Origin: Echiichthys vipera
Taxonomy: Eukaryota > Chordata > Actinopteri > Perciformes > Trachinidae
DNA length: 64,000 bases
NCBI GenBank assembly: GCA_963691815.1
Contig: OY829646.1
Location: 1,922,001 to 1,986,000 of the forward strand
Direction of reading: 5' to 3'
The position numbers were made by a program, and so were the translations under genes. Below the pieces are notes generated by a model. The model did not search any database. It was not told where the DNA came from and worked only from the letters and a program-made list of their open reading frames with translations. Numbering within the stretch: position 1 is the stretch's first letter; each line of letters begins with the position of its first letter. This document shows positions 32,066 to 45,893 of the stretch, piece by piece.

Positions 32066-32616
32066 TGTCACGACCCACAGGTCGTGACTTGGACCCTGGC
32101 CTCTGTTTGCGTGTGACTGTGCTGTTTGTGTTTCCTTTTGTCCTTTTGGTCTGCTTGGTGGGTTTGCTTTTTGTCTGTCTCTGTGTTATTTTCTCTCCCT
32201 CTCCTCTGGAAGCTGCTGAGGGGGGGCGTGGTTACTGAGGAGACAGCTGACACACCTGCGGCCCATCAAGGAGACAGCTGACACACCTGCAGCACATCAC
32301 TGGCAATCAACCGAGCTACTTATTCTCAGAGCAGCCTTCCAGACCCTGTCAGATCGTTGTATCTACTCTAGTGAGAAGACGCCAGCCATCTGACTACTCG
32401 TGAGCCTATTTTTTAGCACGTTGCTAATTCTGTTTTTCCTGTGTTCGCCACAGACACCAGCCCAGAGCCTTAGCCCTGCCTGCCTCGCCAAACGACTCAA
32501 ACCTCAAGCCTGGACACTGAGACTCGCCAACCTTCACAGACACCACTGCTGCACTGCCTCAAGCCATATCTGTGTTCTGCTCAATAAATTATCTTGTTTC
32601 GACTAATCCCTTGTCG
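32066..32616 (+). repeat. Probable solo LTR
   Basis: A 551-bp block begins TGTCACGACC and contains an AATAAA near its end (about 32583). It is bordered by the same 5 bp, gttac, on the left (32061-32065) and right (32617-32621). A 31-bp tandem duplication (ggagacagctgacacacctg...) lies at 32239-32300. The 3' end is not a canonical CA, so the assignment is tentative. Confidence 0.5.
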
Positions 32617-34488
32617 GTTACTGTCAAGGGACATTTATGTTGTTTTGACGATGATGCATAACAATCTTCTGCCTTGTTTTTTTTTTTTTTTTTTTACTTC
32701 AGATGCATTCTGTAGGGTCAGACTACTAAGTTTGCTCAACATCTTTTATCTCTGTGCCTTTGTACAAATAATACGAATTTTATTTTTTATCTTTGTTTAA
32801 TTTGAGAAAATTAAGCATATCCACTGTACAATGCCTGCGAGGTAGTTTATCAGGGGATTTAGAGCATCAGTTTCATCTGGCACTGAAGTGCCGCTTGTCT
32901 CAAACATGGTCACTAAGCTTGGAGACTGGTCAGATGCTCTGCCATGCATAGTTTCCTATTCTGTTCACAGCAAAGCCAGTGTAGCTACACCTCTTTTCTT
33001 TAGTGACAACATGTTTGCAAGCCCCCTTGCACCTCGCCTTGCACTCTACCAAGCAGCACAGCTCAGACTGCTCATAACAGGCCGGGCCTACGCACAATCA
33101 TCACCTGCAGTCACCACACAATGCTTGACAGATACATAGATTTGTGACTTGATCCTGACCTGCTCTTATGTCATGCACAAGTGGGCAACAATCACCTCAC
33201 AAGTTAAAGGAGGTCGCAGTTTTTAGAGCGCTCATCTGATCTAACAGATGATTGGTTTAGATATTTAATCAACAATATGACATTTATATAAACTTTTCAA
33301 GTCTCTGAGGGTGAAGTCCAAGTCAAATCTCTGAGGGCAGCAGCAAGTCCTAATAAAGGCTCTTATGGTTTTCATAAATTACTTTAAACAAAAGTTCAAG
33401 ATTCAAGAAATGGGCTACATCAGGGCTATTCAATTAATTTGGAATTGGGGCTGGTTGACAAAAATGATCCAAAAAGAGGGGCCAGAAAAATATGAGCATC
33501 ACATTAATGGATATTGTAAAACAAATGTATTTATTTATGTACTTTATTTTATCATTGCAATTAGTGATCATAGGCCTCAAAGAGCAACAAGCTTGTCAAA
33601 AACAATCCTTGTTAAATGAACAAACCTGTTAACTAGAGGTTTTCACTCAATTATCGGACTAAAGTACAAGTTTAAGGCTCTTGTCCTTTACTTGAGTATT
33701 TTATTGACATGCTACTTTATACTTCTACTCCACTACAAATCAGTGGAAATTTTCTACTATTTACTCCACTACACTTAACTGATTACTTCAGTTACTAGTT
33801 ACTTTACCAGGCTTACATGTACATATGAGACATTAGTTTAGTCATCAAAAACTGGACTGACAAAAATTAACGTAACATAAATGCAGGGTAGCATGATTTT
33901 TCTGAAAATGCCTTATCAACTTATCCTCTTTACACACCGATATGGCTGCAGAGGAAACACAGGCTTCACAGTGACAGAAACAAAGACTTACACTTTAATG
34001 AACACGGAGTGGGTTCATTCTTTGACAGCTTTGGGAATGCGCCTACATATGCACACTTCCCTGAATCAATTTTTTCCTTTCTTAATAGAAATAGTGTGTC
34101 TATACCGCATTCTGTAAAACAAGTGCAAGATGTATGCTTCACGGTGTGTGGTCAGCATTGTATTGTATACCAGTGGTGGTAAACTATGATAGTAGCCACA
34201 GCTGCCCTACGGCCCCTCCGACCACCACCTCAAACATACAGCAGTCATACACAATCACACGAGGCACGGTGGGTGAAGTGTCTTACCTTCGTACATTGGC
34301 CGACCAGCTCTACTATGCGAGCCACAGTGGCAAGCATCTATACCTAGTTTAATTTTGCTATTTTTAGAAAATGTTAAATACATTCAAACCAATACCAGAT
34401 AGAGCTGACAGGACTTACTCTGCAATATCTCCAAATTGATACAGTGAAAAATGCTTGATTTTTTTTCTGTATGTAGTCAGAGATGTGC
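32617..34488. other. No gene recognised
   Basis: AT-rich sequence. 33630-33830 has repeated wording (ttactccactacatttaact-like, acttcagttactagttactt) of the kind found in fish hAT-related non-autonomous elements. The small open frames show no domain. Confidence 0.4.
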
Positions 34489-35330
34489 TCAAGGAGGGGA
34501 AGCTCATTTTTCTGGCCTACGTCACAAATGTGTTTGTTTATTTATATGTAAATTCTACCCTTCCTTTTCCTTTTCAAAAAAATGATCTGTGACCTTGTCG
34601 TACCAACTAGGCGTCTTTTCCAGGGACTTGACCAGTGTCCTCTCAATGGCCAGCAGAGCTAGGCTGCTTAAACGGCCTTGGCCCAGGTGAAGCTGCTGCG
34701 CCAGGCTACTGTGAAGTGTGACCGCCTTTGAGTGTGAATGATCGTGACGGGGGGGGGGGAGAAGCTCCGCAGCTGCCGCTGCTCGTTGGCGAAAGAAATC
34801 GCAGAGTGACAGAAGAGAGTCGCCAAACACAAGGCTAGTTGTTTTTAACAAAAAAACAGGTAAAGTCTCCGGATCAGTTCAGGACTACGCTAGCTGTTTA
34901 TTCTTCAAAATCGCTGAGTCAAAAATGGTCTTCCGCCTCAGACAGCTCATCCAATCATCATGCAGAAGCCGAGCGTCCGGGCCAGCCCACTGTCTCATAG
35001 ACCCCCAGAGACGCTGAGCATCCGATGGGCGGGACAAAGCCCAGCATTTACCCAATGAGCGTCTAGTTTGGCTGCAGTGGAACAACCCGCTCTACGCTTC
35101 CCCATTGAAGTCAGTAGAAGCTGAGCGTCCAACTGTGTAAAGCGCTGTGGAGCTGTGGGGATGAATGAGAAGGAAGCTGCTCCTGTTACCTGTGATAAGT
35201 AGCTGATTCTGAACAAAAGATGAAGGCTTTGTAGCGCATGTTTAGTGAATGCAATGTACACACAGCAGTACATATTTCTCCACTTTTTTTTTTTTTGGTG
35301 ACATTTTAGGGGAAGCTGAGCTTCCCTTGA
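34489..35330. repeat. Non-autonomous DNA element, copy 1
   Basis: It starts tcaaggaggggaagctca and ends ggggaagctgagcttccc, then ttga, which gives similar inverted ends. Its first 390 bp are shared with 45074-45450 (for example cttgtcgtaccaactaggcg and ggcccaggtgaagctgctgc). No transposase is encoded. Confidence 0.6.
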
Positions 35331-35337
35331 AGTCTGA

Positions 35338-35462
35338 GAGCAATCACCACTGGAACCCATGCAGACACAGGGAGAACATGCAAACTCTACACAGAAGGGC
35401 CCCAGATGGGATTCGAACCAGGAACCCTCTTGCTGTGAGGCGACTCACAGCAAATTTGTTTT
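35338..35462 (+). repeat. Short retroposon fragment, 3' half
   Basis: gggagaacatgcaaactcta, then ggaaccctcttgctgtgagg, matches the end of the insertion at 45452-45766. Confidence 0.65.
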
Positions 35463-38400
35463 TCCAGCAACCAAAGAACTTCTGGCAAGAATAAAGACAT
35501 TTTCTTTGCAGTTTAGTGATATTTTATTTTTGATTTATAAGGGACACGTGAATATAACATAATTAATCTTATTTCCGTATATGTATTTTGTATATGTTAT
35601 TTTCGCCAAGTCTGTGCCTGGATCTGGGCCATTTGAACTTTTGATCTCTGATTAACAGTATAAGTCATAAAGGGAAAGTGGATTATCTTGGCAACTCAAG
35701 ATAACAATGCTCTTTTTAATAATTACCCTGTGATTTCTTGATAACAGCATTACATATTTGAAAAAAAAATCCTGCTGTTAACCATTTAATAAAGAGTGCC
35801 TTTAGAATTTTGTACCTCTGTACAATGTAGTTATGTAAAAGCAAAGACTTTATTGGCAGGATTTTTGGCAAGATACAATTCAAACCCACATTTATTGTAC
35901 TCAATCAACCATGTGTGCCATTATGTCCTCATCAGTAACCTCTCTCCTCTCTGCAGCTGCACATCAACATGGGAACAGAGCTACTGCTGCAGTCCACTCA
36001 GTCCATTACATGTGGTGTAATCCATCTCACACAGAAACCGCTCTCCATCCCAGAGCCACTGTGGTTCATCATCAAAACAACCATGTGACACAGCAGAGGG
36101 ATGGAAGGCAGGTTAGAATTGGCTGAGGAATGGAGCTGTAATGTTTGTGTGAATAATTGTCCGTGTTTGTGGTGGATGGTGAGAAGCCACTTATGACTAA
36201 TTTGAAATCCTGCTTATGAATTATGTCTGCTTTGGCAATGAGTCCACTTGTAAAATGTAAAATAATTTCAGTAACCTCCCAGCGTCCTTTTCCAGTCCAG
36301 GGAAGTCCAGAGTTTTCTGTTTGGAGCCCCACTGCTCCGTCACATCAGAGAAAGAAATGACTTGTATCAATGGTTTGAATAAAATCAGATAAAAGTTTGC
36401 CCATGCATATTTGGCTATAATTAGAGGAGTACAATGGTTCTGCAGAGGCTTGTAATCAGGGGTATTCAGCTGTTTGTGCCCTCGCTCCCCAGGAGCCCAC
36501 TGCACTCAGACATGTGGGGCAGCCCCAGCTGGAGGATTGACAGGATAATGGAGCCCTAACTTTCACTTGGCCAGACTCAGCAGGGGTCTGATGAGTCCAT
36601 TTTGGATTGCTCGATAGTGCCCATTAACTGGGTCGCCCACCCCTCTAGAAAGCTTTATATGGATCTGAAATGGCCTCCAGGCTGTTTTGAATGACTTATA
36701 ATCAGATCCCTTTCTTTCAGATCCCAGGGCTAATTGTCACCGGAACAACCTTTGCCTTTGATAGTGGTGCACAATGTAGAAATGCACCATCCTGTTTGTT
36801 ACTCATACGAGCATACGATGTCTGATGTTTATGATTGGGATGTTTTTATCTCTGCGCAGCGCTGCTATCGCTGCAAAGAAACACCAGTACACCAGACTGT
36901 TTGTCACAGTTAACAACCTGACTTCCTGCATCAGCTTTGACCCAGTGCACTCAGTGTAGTTCTGCACACTCACAGTTTTCCTTTGCAGTTAGTGATTATT
37001 AGTGATATTATAGATGCTTACTCTTAATTTTACCTTCAAGTAAAGTGGTTCAGATTACCTGGGTAACTCTTGGTTTGTTAAAAACATGTCTGATGGTGTC
37101 TCACTCCTCTGGTTTGTTGTCTTATTGGGCCTTTTTATCAAGATGTGGTCAGACCGAGCGCCAAGCTGTCTTCTCTGCTAGGTGCCGTGTCACCACTCAG
37201 CTCTGCCGTGTTTGTGCTGTTGGTGTGTGGGAAGGACTAAATCAGCTCAATGGGTGCATGTGTTATAATAGGGCTGGGCGATATGGCCGAAAACTGTATT
37301 AAGATTTCAGTCTTTTATATTGGTTGATTATTATTGATGTTTTTTATGACGTATTTAAAATAAAGACCAGGAGAAAAATACATTAAATTTAAACTATTTT
37401 TCTTTTAAACTTAACCTTCCTCTGATTATATTCACCTCAGGTTTCAAGGCAGACAGGGACAAGAAATGTCAACACAACCATGGAAAACAATCAAATAAAT
37501 AAATGTAAACCAATTACAAAACAGAATGAACACTTAACAATTATCTCTTAACATTAAGGTGCAAAAATAGAGAATTCCTTATTTTTGTATCGGTAAGATG
37601 CTTTGTCATAACGCACTGATGCCGAGTACCTCTTGTTGAGGCGAGACTTCCGCCTCCCCGAGTCTGTTGACCAGAAGAGATACAACCAAGACGGAATATC
37701 AAACAATCACAGTTTTATTTAACAAGTGCAGATAAATCTGGAGACTCGACACTGCAGAGGCACACAAGCCACATGTCCAGTGAACCCAAGGCGTGAAACA
37801 ATGTGACACTTTGTAACTGAGTAACATACTGAATCTTTCTGAGCTTTGCCTCGACGCTCTTAAGTTAAATATATATTTTTATTTCATTTTTGCTTTCTTT
37901 GTGACCAGAAGTGTTAACAACGCCACTTCGGGGCTTTCACCCAAAGATTTGTATGTTGTTTAAATATCACTACAAATGCAAAGGCAAGTCCACAGTTAGA
38001 AAGTCTGAGACGGTAGTTTCTTGACCGATTAATCGTGTGTTTGTAATAACAAACAGCAAAATAGGGTCAGTGTGCCTAAAAAAATATATTACCGGTTAAA
38101 AAGATGATCACAGTTGATAAATAAAAACAGTCAATCAACAAGAGAGTAATACAAGTACATTTCAGGCTACTGTTAAGAGAGGATGGAAAACACCTGTGTA
38201 TTTAAAAGGGAGGAAAGGACAGGTCCTAACCTCTTGCTTGGAGCTGCCTTCCTTTAACCTAAAATGACATTCCCTGTGATCCCCTTGCCTTTGTGGCGGA
38301 CTTTGGTATGTGTAGCTTGGTTAAACTATACTATCTATACTCTAATGGAGATGACTTAAAGTGACCAAGTGAAACAACTAAAATACGTGTGAAACAAGGA

Positions 38401-39057
38401 AAACCACAACACTAGAAGGACATAAAAACCTGTTTGAATAGGCCCACGAGGGCATCCGACCCTGCAGAAAATAAATACAAACCAAAAGCTACTGACATTA
38501 ATAAAACCAAGTCCCATTTTAAAACCAAAACTAAACAAAGCAGTAGGTAGCAGTCTCTGTACGAACAGATAAAAGTTAGTTATTTTCCTTGGTTGTTACA
38601 AACAAACAATTAGTCACCAGGGGTTACCTTGGCTGTCTTGGCGCTGTCTGTACACACAAGAGGACACCCACTCTGGGGCCACAACAGTGCAGCAGCTTAT
38701 ATATATCTAAAAAAAAAAAAAAAAAGGTATTAGTGACTTTTGTACATCTACTACCAATATTTGCTGCTAAAACAAACACAAATGCATAGCTGGACAAAGG
38801 GGGGGTCATCCCTATGTTCTCCAGTCGCATAAGCCTCTGCCTCCGCTGATTTAATTCAGCATTTTGTCAGGGTCAGGGGGCTTGATGATCAAGATAGCGT
38901 CTGTTTAATGTTTGTATTCATCATTGAATCACTTGCCACTGTAAGCTACGGCCGTGAGACACTTTTAAGGATCCGGTAGGAAGTTTGTGGTCATACATCA
39001 ATTCTGGACTGAGGTGCGCTGATTTCGATGCATGCCCCTATCGAGGCAAGCGAGGAC
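35463..39057. other. No gene recognised
   Basis: Mostly unassigned. A pyrimidine tract and CAG at 35941-35956 precede an open stretch of about 43 codons (LHINMGTELLLQSTQSI...) that could be an exon but lacks support. gggctgggcgatatggccga at 37277 is a phrase common at the ends of fish hAT-like elements. A poly(A) run lies at 38710-38726. Confidence 0.35.
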
Positions 39058-41197
39058 TGGAGTCAGGCCTATCAATCAACCCTAAACCCAAACTAAATTA
39101 TAATTAATTTGAAAGTCTTGTTCTTAGTCTTTCACAGTCAACCTGGAAAACTGTGCAGCCAATTATATTTGTTATAGTGTACAGTGCTCCTGGTCCGTAC
39201 TCTGAATTTCTATCTGAATTCTCAGAGTTTCTGTCAAATTTAGTCCTTAAATCTGATAAAGTAATCATTGTAGGAGATTTTAATATGCATGTGGGCGTTG
39301 ATAATAATGGCATTAGTATTGCTTTTATCTCTCTATTAGATTCGATTGGTTTTAGTCAGAGTGTAAATAAACCTACTCACTCTTTTAATCTCTCTCTATT
39401 ACTCATCTTTAATAGAGGAGAATAAGCTAAATCCTAGATTTCTTTTCAGCACTGTAGCCAGGCTGACAGAGAGCCACAGCTCTTTGTTGTTGGTGACCGG
39501 CCATGATGGCAAATAAAGTTGGTGTTGAGCTGCAGTAAAAGTTTGTATTCTTATCGTTTAACACCTATAACCCTCAGTAGTAATGACTTCATGACAAAAT
39601 CAACTCGACTGGCACCTCCATGCACACTAAAGTTAGTTTCGGAGTTCCACAGGGTTCTGTCCTTGGACCAGTTATATATGCTTCGCTCAGGATTGTTATG
39701 CTGATGATACCCAATTATATTTATCAATCAAACCAGAAGAAACCGATCAGTTAGCTAAACTTCAAAGGTGCATTAAGGAAATAAAAAGCTGGATGACCTG
39801 CAATTTTCTGATGTTAAACTCAGTTAAAACTGAAGTTATAGTTCTTGCTATTGTTACTCTGGATGATGCTGTGTTGTCCTCCAGCACCCCGGTAAGGAAT
39901 CTGGGTGTTATTTTTTATCAGGATATATCCTTCGATTCTCATCTAAAATCTACTACAAGGACTGCATATTTTCACCTGCGTAATATTGTGAAAATTAGGG
40001 ACCTTGTGTCTCAAAAAGATGCAGAAAATCTAGTCCATGCATTTGTTACTTCTAGGCTGGACTATTGCAACTCCTTATTATTAGGTTGCTCCAAGTCTGT
40101 TAAGAGTCTCCAGTTTGTCCAAAATGCTGCAGCTCGTGTACTGACTAAAAGAAATTGAAGAGAACATATTTCTCCTGTATTAGCTTCTTTGCACTAGCTA
40201 CCTGTAAAATCTAGAATAGAATTTAAAATCCTTCTCCTTACCTACAAAACTCTTATTGGTCAGGCTCTGTTGTATCTTAAAGAGCTCATAGTACCGTATT
40301 ACCCGACTAGATCGCTTCGCTCTAAGAATGCAGGGCTACTTGTCATTCCTAGAGTCTCCAAAAGTAGAATGGGAGGCAGAGCCTTCAGCTACCAAGCTCC
40401 TCTCCTCTGGAACCAACTCCCAAGTGTTATCCGGGAGGCAGACACCGTCCCCATATTTAAGAGAAAACTAAAAACTTTCCTCTTTGATAAAGCTTACAGC
40501 TAGGGCTTACGAGTCCTTAGCTATGTTGTTATTGGCATTCAATTTCTCTTAGAACCTGCATGTACAGGGCCTAAGCTGATTCTGTTCTGCTTAATTCTGC
40601 TGCTATAGGCATAGACTGCAGGGGGATAATACTTTTCCTTATACTCGGGGCTTCTATCCTCTTTACCTGTATCATCCATGTCTCATAAATGTATGTTACT
40701 AATTTAACTTCTTCCCCGGAGTTGTTTGTGATTTGTCGTCTCCAGGTCTCTGCTGATCGTGGTGGTGCCTGCTGCTGTGATTTTCATAATCTATAACCTT
40801 AGCTGTGCTTGTTTCTCATTATTCTGCTTTATTAACTGCCATATCATATAAGTCATATTCACATAACTATAAATATTATTATAGTTACTGTTACTTTTGT
40901 GGTAGCTTGCATCTCTGGAAGTCTGTCTCTGTCCATCTGTCTGTCTTTTTTCTCTTCTTTTCTTCCTCCCCAACCAGTCAAGACAGATGTCCGTCCTCCA
41001 CAGAGCTGGGTCTGTTCCACGTTCCTGCCTGTTATAGGGAAGGTTTTCATTGCCACCGTACTCAATGGGGGAATTGTTGGGTCTATGTAAATCACAAATA
41101 AGTCATAAAGTGTGGTCTATACCTACTCTGTAAAGTGTCTTGAGAAAACTTTTGTTATGATTTGGCACTATAAATAAAAGTAAATTTAATTGAACTG
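39058..41197 (+). mobile_element. L2-clade LINE, decayed third copy
   Basis: Matches the L2 at 15709-20690 from the endonuclease (equivalent to about 17350) to the 3' tail, with several internal deletions, an extra stretch of about 75 bp at 39485-39560 and many stops. Readable pieces include IVGDFNMHV (about 39275), TLDDAVLSSSTPVRNLGVIF (39860), the thumb and the C-terminus KLKTFLFDKAYS (40500). Motif C remains only in a broken frame near 39700. The tail ends in a mutated attga run. Confidence 0.88.
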
Positions 41198-41837
41198 AGT
41201 CAGGCCACGAAGGTTGGGAGCAGAGGGAGAAGACTGCGCGGAGGCACTGCAACACACGCAGCACACCTGAGCCCCTTAGCGCGGATGCTACAGGCTACCA
41301 GGGGAGGCGGGGAGGGCTGCTAGTGAAGCGACCCAGCCACCAGTTGAGGATCCTGCTGCCCTCCATCTACTTGGCTTCTCTGTCCACCGCCTGGAAATCT
41401 TTGGAAATCAAATGGAGGAGGTGTGTGTTTTCTTGTTAACTCTGGTGCACGGATTGTACCATCATACACAAAACTTGCAACCCTAACCTAGAATGTATTA
41501 TTGTGAAATGCTGCCTCTTTTATCTCCCCCGGGAGAGATGATGTTTCTGTGTTTACATACACCCAAGGTATGGGTATGGCAGCTGCCATATTCGTTTTAA
41601 AAAAAAATTAATCTATGGAATTACTCTGTCATTTTGTATTGATTATTCTATTATTTAAAAGACATAAAATAACTACAAAATAAAATCAGAACAGCACAAT
41701 CGATTTATCTAGATATTATCTTTCCCAACACCTTGTGTCCCCCCTCCAGGATCCTTTACAAATTTTGTCCCATATTTGCCAAATGAGCATTGAAATTGCA
41801 AATTGCAAATGTTTAGCCTTTTTTTTTTCCTGCTTGT

Positions 41838-42738
41838 AAAGAGCCAATTGGCTTGACCATCATTGAGGAGGATGTCCAGTAGGTCCTCTCTAGGAATAAA
41901 ATTAGGAAAGCCCCTGGTCCTTAAACTGTGCTCTGAGCAAGTTGCCCCTGTTCTGACAGATCTTTTTAACATGTCAGAGAGTTTATATGTTCGTGTGTGC
42001 TGGACACACACACTGTTTTTTGTAACATTTCATCTTGATGTGCACTGTCCCACTTAGTTTTAAGAAGTCAATTATAATTCCTGTGACGTGTCTGAATGAT
42101 TATCAGCCAGTGGCCTTCACCTCTGTCTTGATAAAAACCTTTGAGCGGTTGGTGCTGGATCATATTAGAGATCAAATCCCTGTGTCTGTGGACCCGCTCC
42201 AATTCACATACTGAAAAAATAGAAGTGTTGACAATGGGAGATCATCAAAGAATGCTATTCATAGACTACAGATGATAGAACCGTCATCAGGCTTATTACC
42301 TCAAAAAATTAATCACATTATCGTGAGGAGGTAGAAAATGTACTTAAATGGAGTGAAGAAAACAACTTGCTTCTGAACACATCAAAAATGAGTGAACTTA
42401 TCGACTTTTGTCAAAATAGGAATGAGACGCCTATTAATATCAATGATTCTGAGGTGCAGATTGTTGAGGAATGTAAATTCTTGGACATGACTCTTTCTCA
42501 TGACTTGAATTGGAGATCAAACACCAGTAACATTGCTAAGAAAGCGAGACAACACCTCTTCCTTTTACGCAAGCTCCGTGATTTTACTCAAAATGCAAAG
42601 ATTCTTTTGAACTTTTTCTATTGCGTAACCGAGAGTGTCTTAACAAATTGTATTACTGTGTGGGTTGGAAATCTCACCCTGAAAGAAAAAAAGACTTTAA
42701 ACAAAGTGGTTTCATTGAGCTCTAAAAATTTTAAATGA
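41838..42738 (+). pseudogene. LINE reverse transcriptase fragment (CR1/Rex-like)
   Basis: Reading across frames, NDYQPVAFTSVLIKTFERLV (about 42090-42150) is the RT fingers block. After a gap in which the palm is lost, LLNTSKMSELIDFCQNR and ECKFLDMTLSHDLNWRSNTS (42367-42720) are the thumb region. 41198-41837, upstream, holds nothing clear. Confidence 0.7.
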
Positions 42739-43159
42739 CGCCTCACACCCTGAGTTGCTCTTTGCAGCTTGACACATTTTCTGTCAAAAACATACTTGGC
42801 TCGTATCTTAAGCAGAGCATGCCCAGTGGAATCACAAGTGTTGACTAAATAGTTGCAATATGCTCTGGCAGTGTCGCAGCTGGGCACAAGACCTATACAC
42901 CAGAATTCCACCCATAGACTGTATAAATTAATGGACGGAGCAACCGGGTCTGAAAAAGGAAACCAACACGAAGTGCCTTAAGCCTGTATTCTAGCCAGTG
43001 GCCGGCAGGGGGCAATACATGGGTTGTAGAAGACATTCAAGTCAACGGTGAAAATGACCTACTTCTAATTTTCTATGTGGCTACAATAAGCCAGTTACAG
43101 AAGTTTTTATTGTCCCTATCGTTAGTTTGATGCCTTTTACAATACTCACTGGTGTTAAT

Positions 43160-44175
43160 TTTTTCGATTTCAGTCCCAGCTTAAGTCCGCGGATGACACC
43201 ACCCTCATTGGACTCATCTCTGGTGGGGAAAAGTCTGCCTACAGATGGGAGATCAACCATCTGGTGACTTGGTGCAGGGAGAACAACCTGGAGCTCAATG
43301 CTTCGAAAACAGTGGAGATGACTATAGACTTCAGAAAGAGCACAGTCCCACCCTCACCCTCCCCCATCATCCTGTGTGACTCTCCAATGGACACTGTGGA
43401 GTCCTTCCACTTCCTGGGCACCATCATCTCCCAGGACCTCAGGTGGGAGCCAAACATCAGCTCCCTCATCAAGAAGGCTCAGCAGAGGATGTACTTCCTG
43501 AGGCAGCTGAAGAAGTTGAATCTACCGCAGACAATGCTGGTCCACTTCTACACTGCCATCATCGAGTCCATCCTCACCTCCTCCATCACCGTCTGGTACG
43601 CTGCTGCCTCTGCCAAGGACAGGTGCAGACTGCAGCATATCATACGTTCTGCAGAAAAGGTGATTGGCTGCAACCTCCCTTCTCTCCCAGAACTCTACTC
43701 TTCAAGGACCCTGAGGAGAGCAAGGAAGATAGCTGATGATCCCTCCCATCCTGGACACTATCTGTTTGAACCTCTACCCTCTGGCCGGAGGCTGCGGTCC
43801 ATCAGGACCAAAACCTCCCGCCACAAGAACAGTTTCTTCCCCTCTGCCATCAGGCTTTGGAATTCTGTTAAAGACACTTAACTGTCATTCATTATATTAA
43901 CGACATCTAGAACTCATACGTTATATTAACGTACCCAAATCACAGGTGTTATATTAACAACCCCCCCCCCCTTTTTTTTTTTCACTGGACACTTTAACTT
44001 GCACACTACCACCTGCACTGGTCATACAAATTATAATATTTCATGTATATAATTCAATGCCATATGTTTAGTTTGCTTGTGTTCATGTTTATATTTAAGT
44101 AGGCACTGTCAATTCAAGTCAAATTCCCTGCAATGAAAATTGCCTGGCAATATACCTGATTCTGATTCTGATTCA
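43160..44175 (+). mobile_element. LINE 3' fragment (RT palm end, thumb and tail)
   Basis: 5'-truncated at the active site: the first readable residues are ADDTTLIGLISGGEKS (43190). A 205-codon frame 43264-43881 follows: LELNASKTVEMTIDFRKS, FHFLGTIISQDLRWEPNISS, SITVWYAAASAKDR, GRRLRSIRTKTSRHKNSFFP. The 3' UTR ends in (ttctga)n at about 44157-44175. The C-terminal layout is of the CR1/L2/Rex1 group; I cannot name the clade. Confidence 0.82.
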
Positions 44176-45073
44176 GTTTGAGTGAAATAGACGATAAAGC
44201 AGGAGATGCATTGGGCTTAATTCTGATTGACAGGTCTCGGGGAGCTTGTCTCTTAAACCTAACATTCCATCAGCCGTGGAAACCTACAGCCGTGACGTTC
44301 TTTGGTGGTCGCAGTTTGTTTGAAGTCAGTTTGTTGCAGAGGAGCTCATCTGTGTATCATTTATCTGGTTGTAGAGAAGGGCAACTGCATGGGCAACATT
44401 ATTAGCTCTCAAATGTGTGGTGAAGATGAATAGATGGATTTATACATCATTCTACAACACAGAGTTGCACAACCAAATGCAAGTTGTATTCACTTTATGC
44501 TACACAAGAGAAAATATTTTTATTGTGAAGGAGGATCATCACCAAATCACCAGTCTCTGTTAATGCTGTGATCTCTTTAAATCACCCACTGCAGTCTTTG
44601 CAATTTATTTATTATTCTCTGTCCTTATTGTGCACAATACTTTCATTCATATCTACAGTAATTGAAAAATGTAATAAATGATGATCCTAGTTTTCTGTTT
44701 TCCTGTTGTGGTTTGACAGTACTGAGTGTATTAACATGAACTACAGAATACTCTTGCTTGGTTAATCAGAAGACACATTTCTATGTTGATGACAGCTAAC
44801 ATTCTGTATAAAGAGCATTGTAACTGATTACAAGTTGTGGCAAAAACTTTAATCAATGTGTTCTTGTCTGATTACAATACTGTACATGTTGCTAATGTTA
44901 AAATTCATGCCAGATCTGCACCATAAAAAACATCAACAAACTTTTGGCAAGACCTTCATAAGAACTTTTATCGCACATTAAAATCTGAATTCATTTCAAC
45001 AATTATATTATCCATGGAAACCCTGTAAAGATAATACTTAAATGTGTACAAACCAGTGGCGGCTGCTGGTCTT
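44176..45073. other. No gene recognised
   Basis: AT-rich unassigned DNA between the LINE tail and the second non-autonomous element. Confidence 0.5.
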
Positions 45074-45893
45074 TCAAGGAGGGGAAGCATAATTTTTTTC
45101 GGGCCTACATCATATGTGTTTGTTTATTTATATGTAAAGTCAACCCTTCCTTCTCAAGAAAATTATCTGTGACCTTGTCGTACCAGCTAGGCGTCTTTTC
45201 CAGGGACTTGACCAGTGTCCTCTGAATGGCACTAGAGCTAGGCTACTTAAACGGCCTTGGCCCAGGTGGAGCTGCTGCGCCAGGCTACTGTGAAGTGTGA
45301 CCGCCTGTGAGTGAGCGTGATTGTGACGGGGGGAGAAGCTCCGCAGCTGCCGCTGCTCGTTGGGGAAAGAAACAGCAGAGTGAAAGAACAGAGTCGCCAA
45401 ACACAACGCTAGTCACTAGGGATTCGGTAAAGTCTCCGGATCAATTCAGAACATTCATTCATTCATTCATCTTCAACCGCTTGTCCCTATCGGGGTCGCT
45501 GGAGCCGATCACAGCTGACATTGGGCGTGAGGCGGGGTACACCCTGGATAGGACTCCAGTCTATCACAGGGCACATAGAGACAAATAGAGACAGACAACC
45601 ATTCACACCTAACCTAACACGTCTTTGGACTGTGGGAGGAAGCGGGAGAACCAGGAGAAAACCCATGCTGTGACACGGGAGAACATGCAAACTCCACACA
45701 GCCGGGATTCAAACCAGGAACCCTCTTGCTGTGAGGCGACAGTGCTAACCACCACACACCGTGCCGTCAGTTCAGAATAACGGAATGAAAAACTTGGAAA
45801 ATGCTCCGCTGTCTGTTTGTTCTCCGAGATCGCTGATTCCCTCATTTAGCTATCATAAAAAAAGGATTCCGCCTCAGACAGTACTGTAGAATG
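45074..45893. repeat. Non-autonomous DNA element, copy 2, interrupted
   Basis: Homologous to 34489-35330 from tcaaggaggggaagc to gcctcagacag, with a 315-bp insertion at 45452-45766. Confidence 0.65.
45452..45766 (+). mobile_element. Short retroposon nested in the non-autonomous element
   Basis: (attc)n, then cttcaaccgcttgtccctat, gctgacattgggc and ggaaccctcttgctgtgagg. It is flanked by imperfect 11-bp duplications, tcaattcagaa (45441-45451) and tcagttcagaa (45767-45777). The same family is seen at 3297-3384 and 35338-35462. It has no coding capacity and is probably a SINE or a truncated LINE tail. Confidence 0.75.

Noticed and set aside
32888..33139. 83-codon frame without stops
   Set aside because: Composition is plausible for protein, but there are no motif, splice signals or context, so it was left unassigned.
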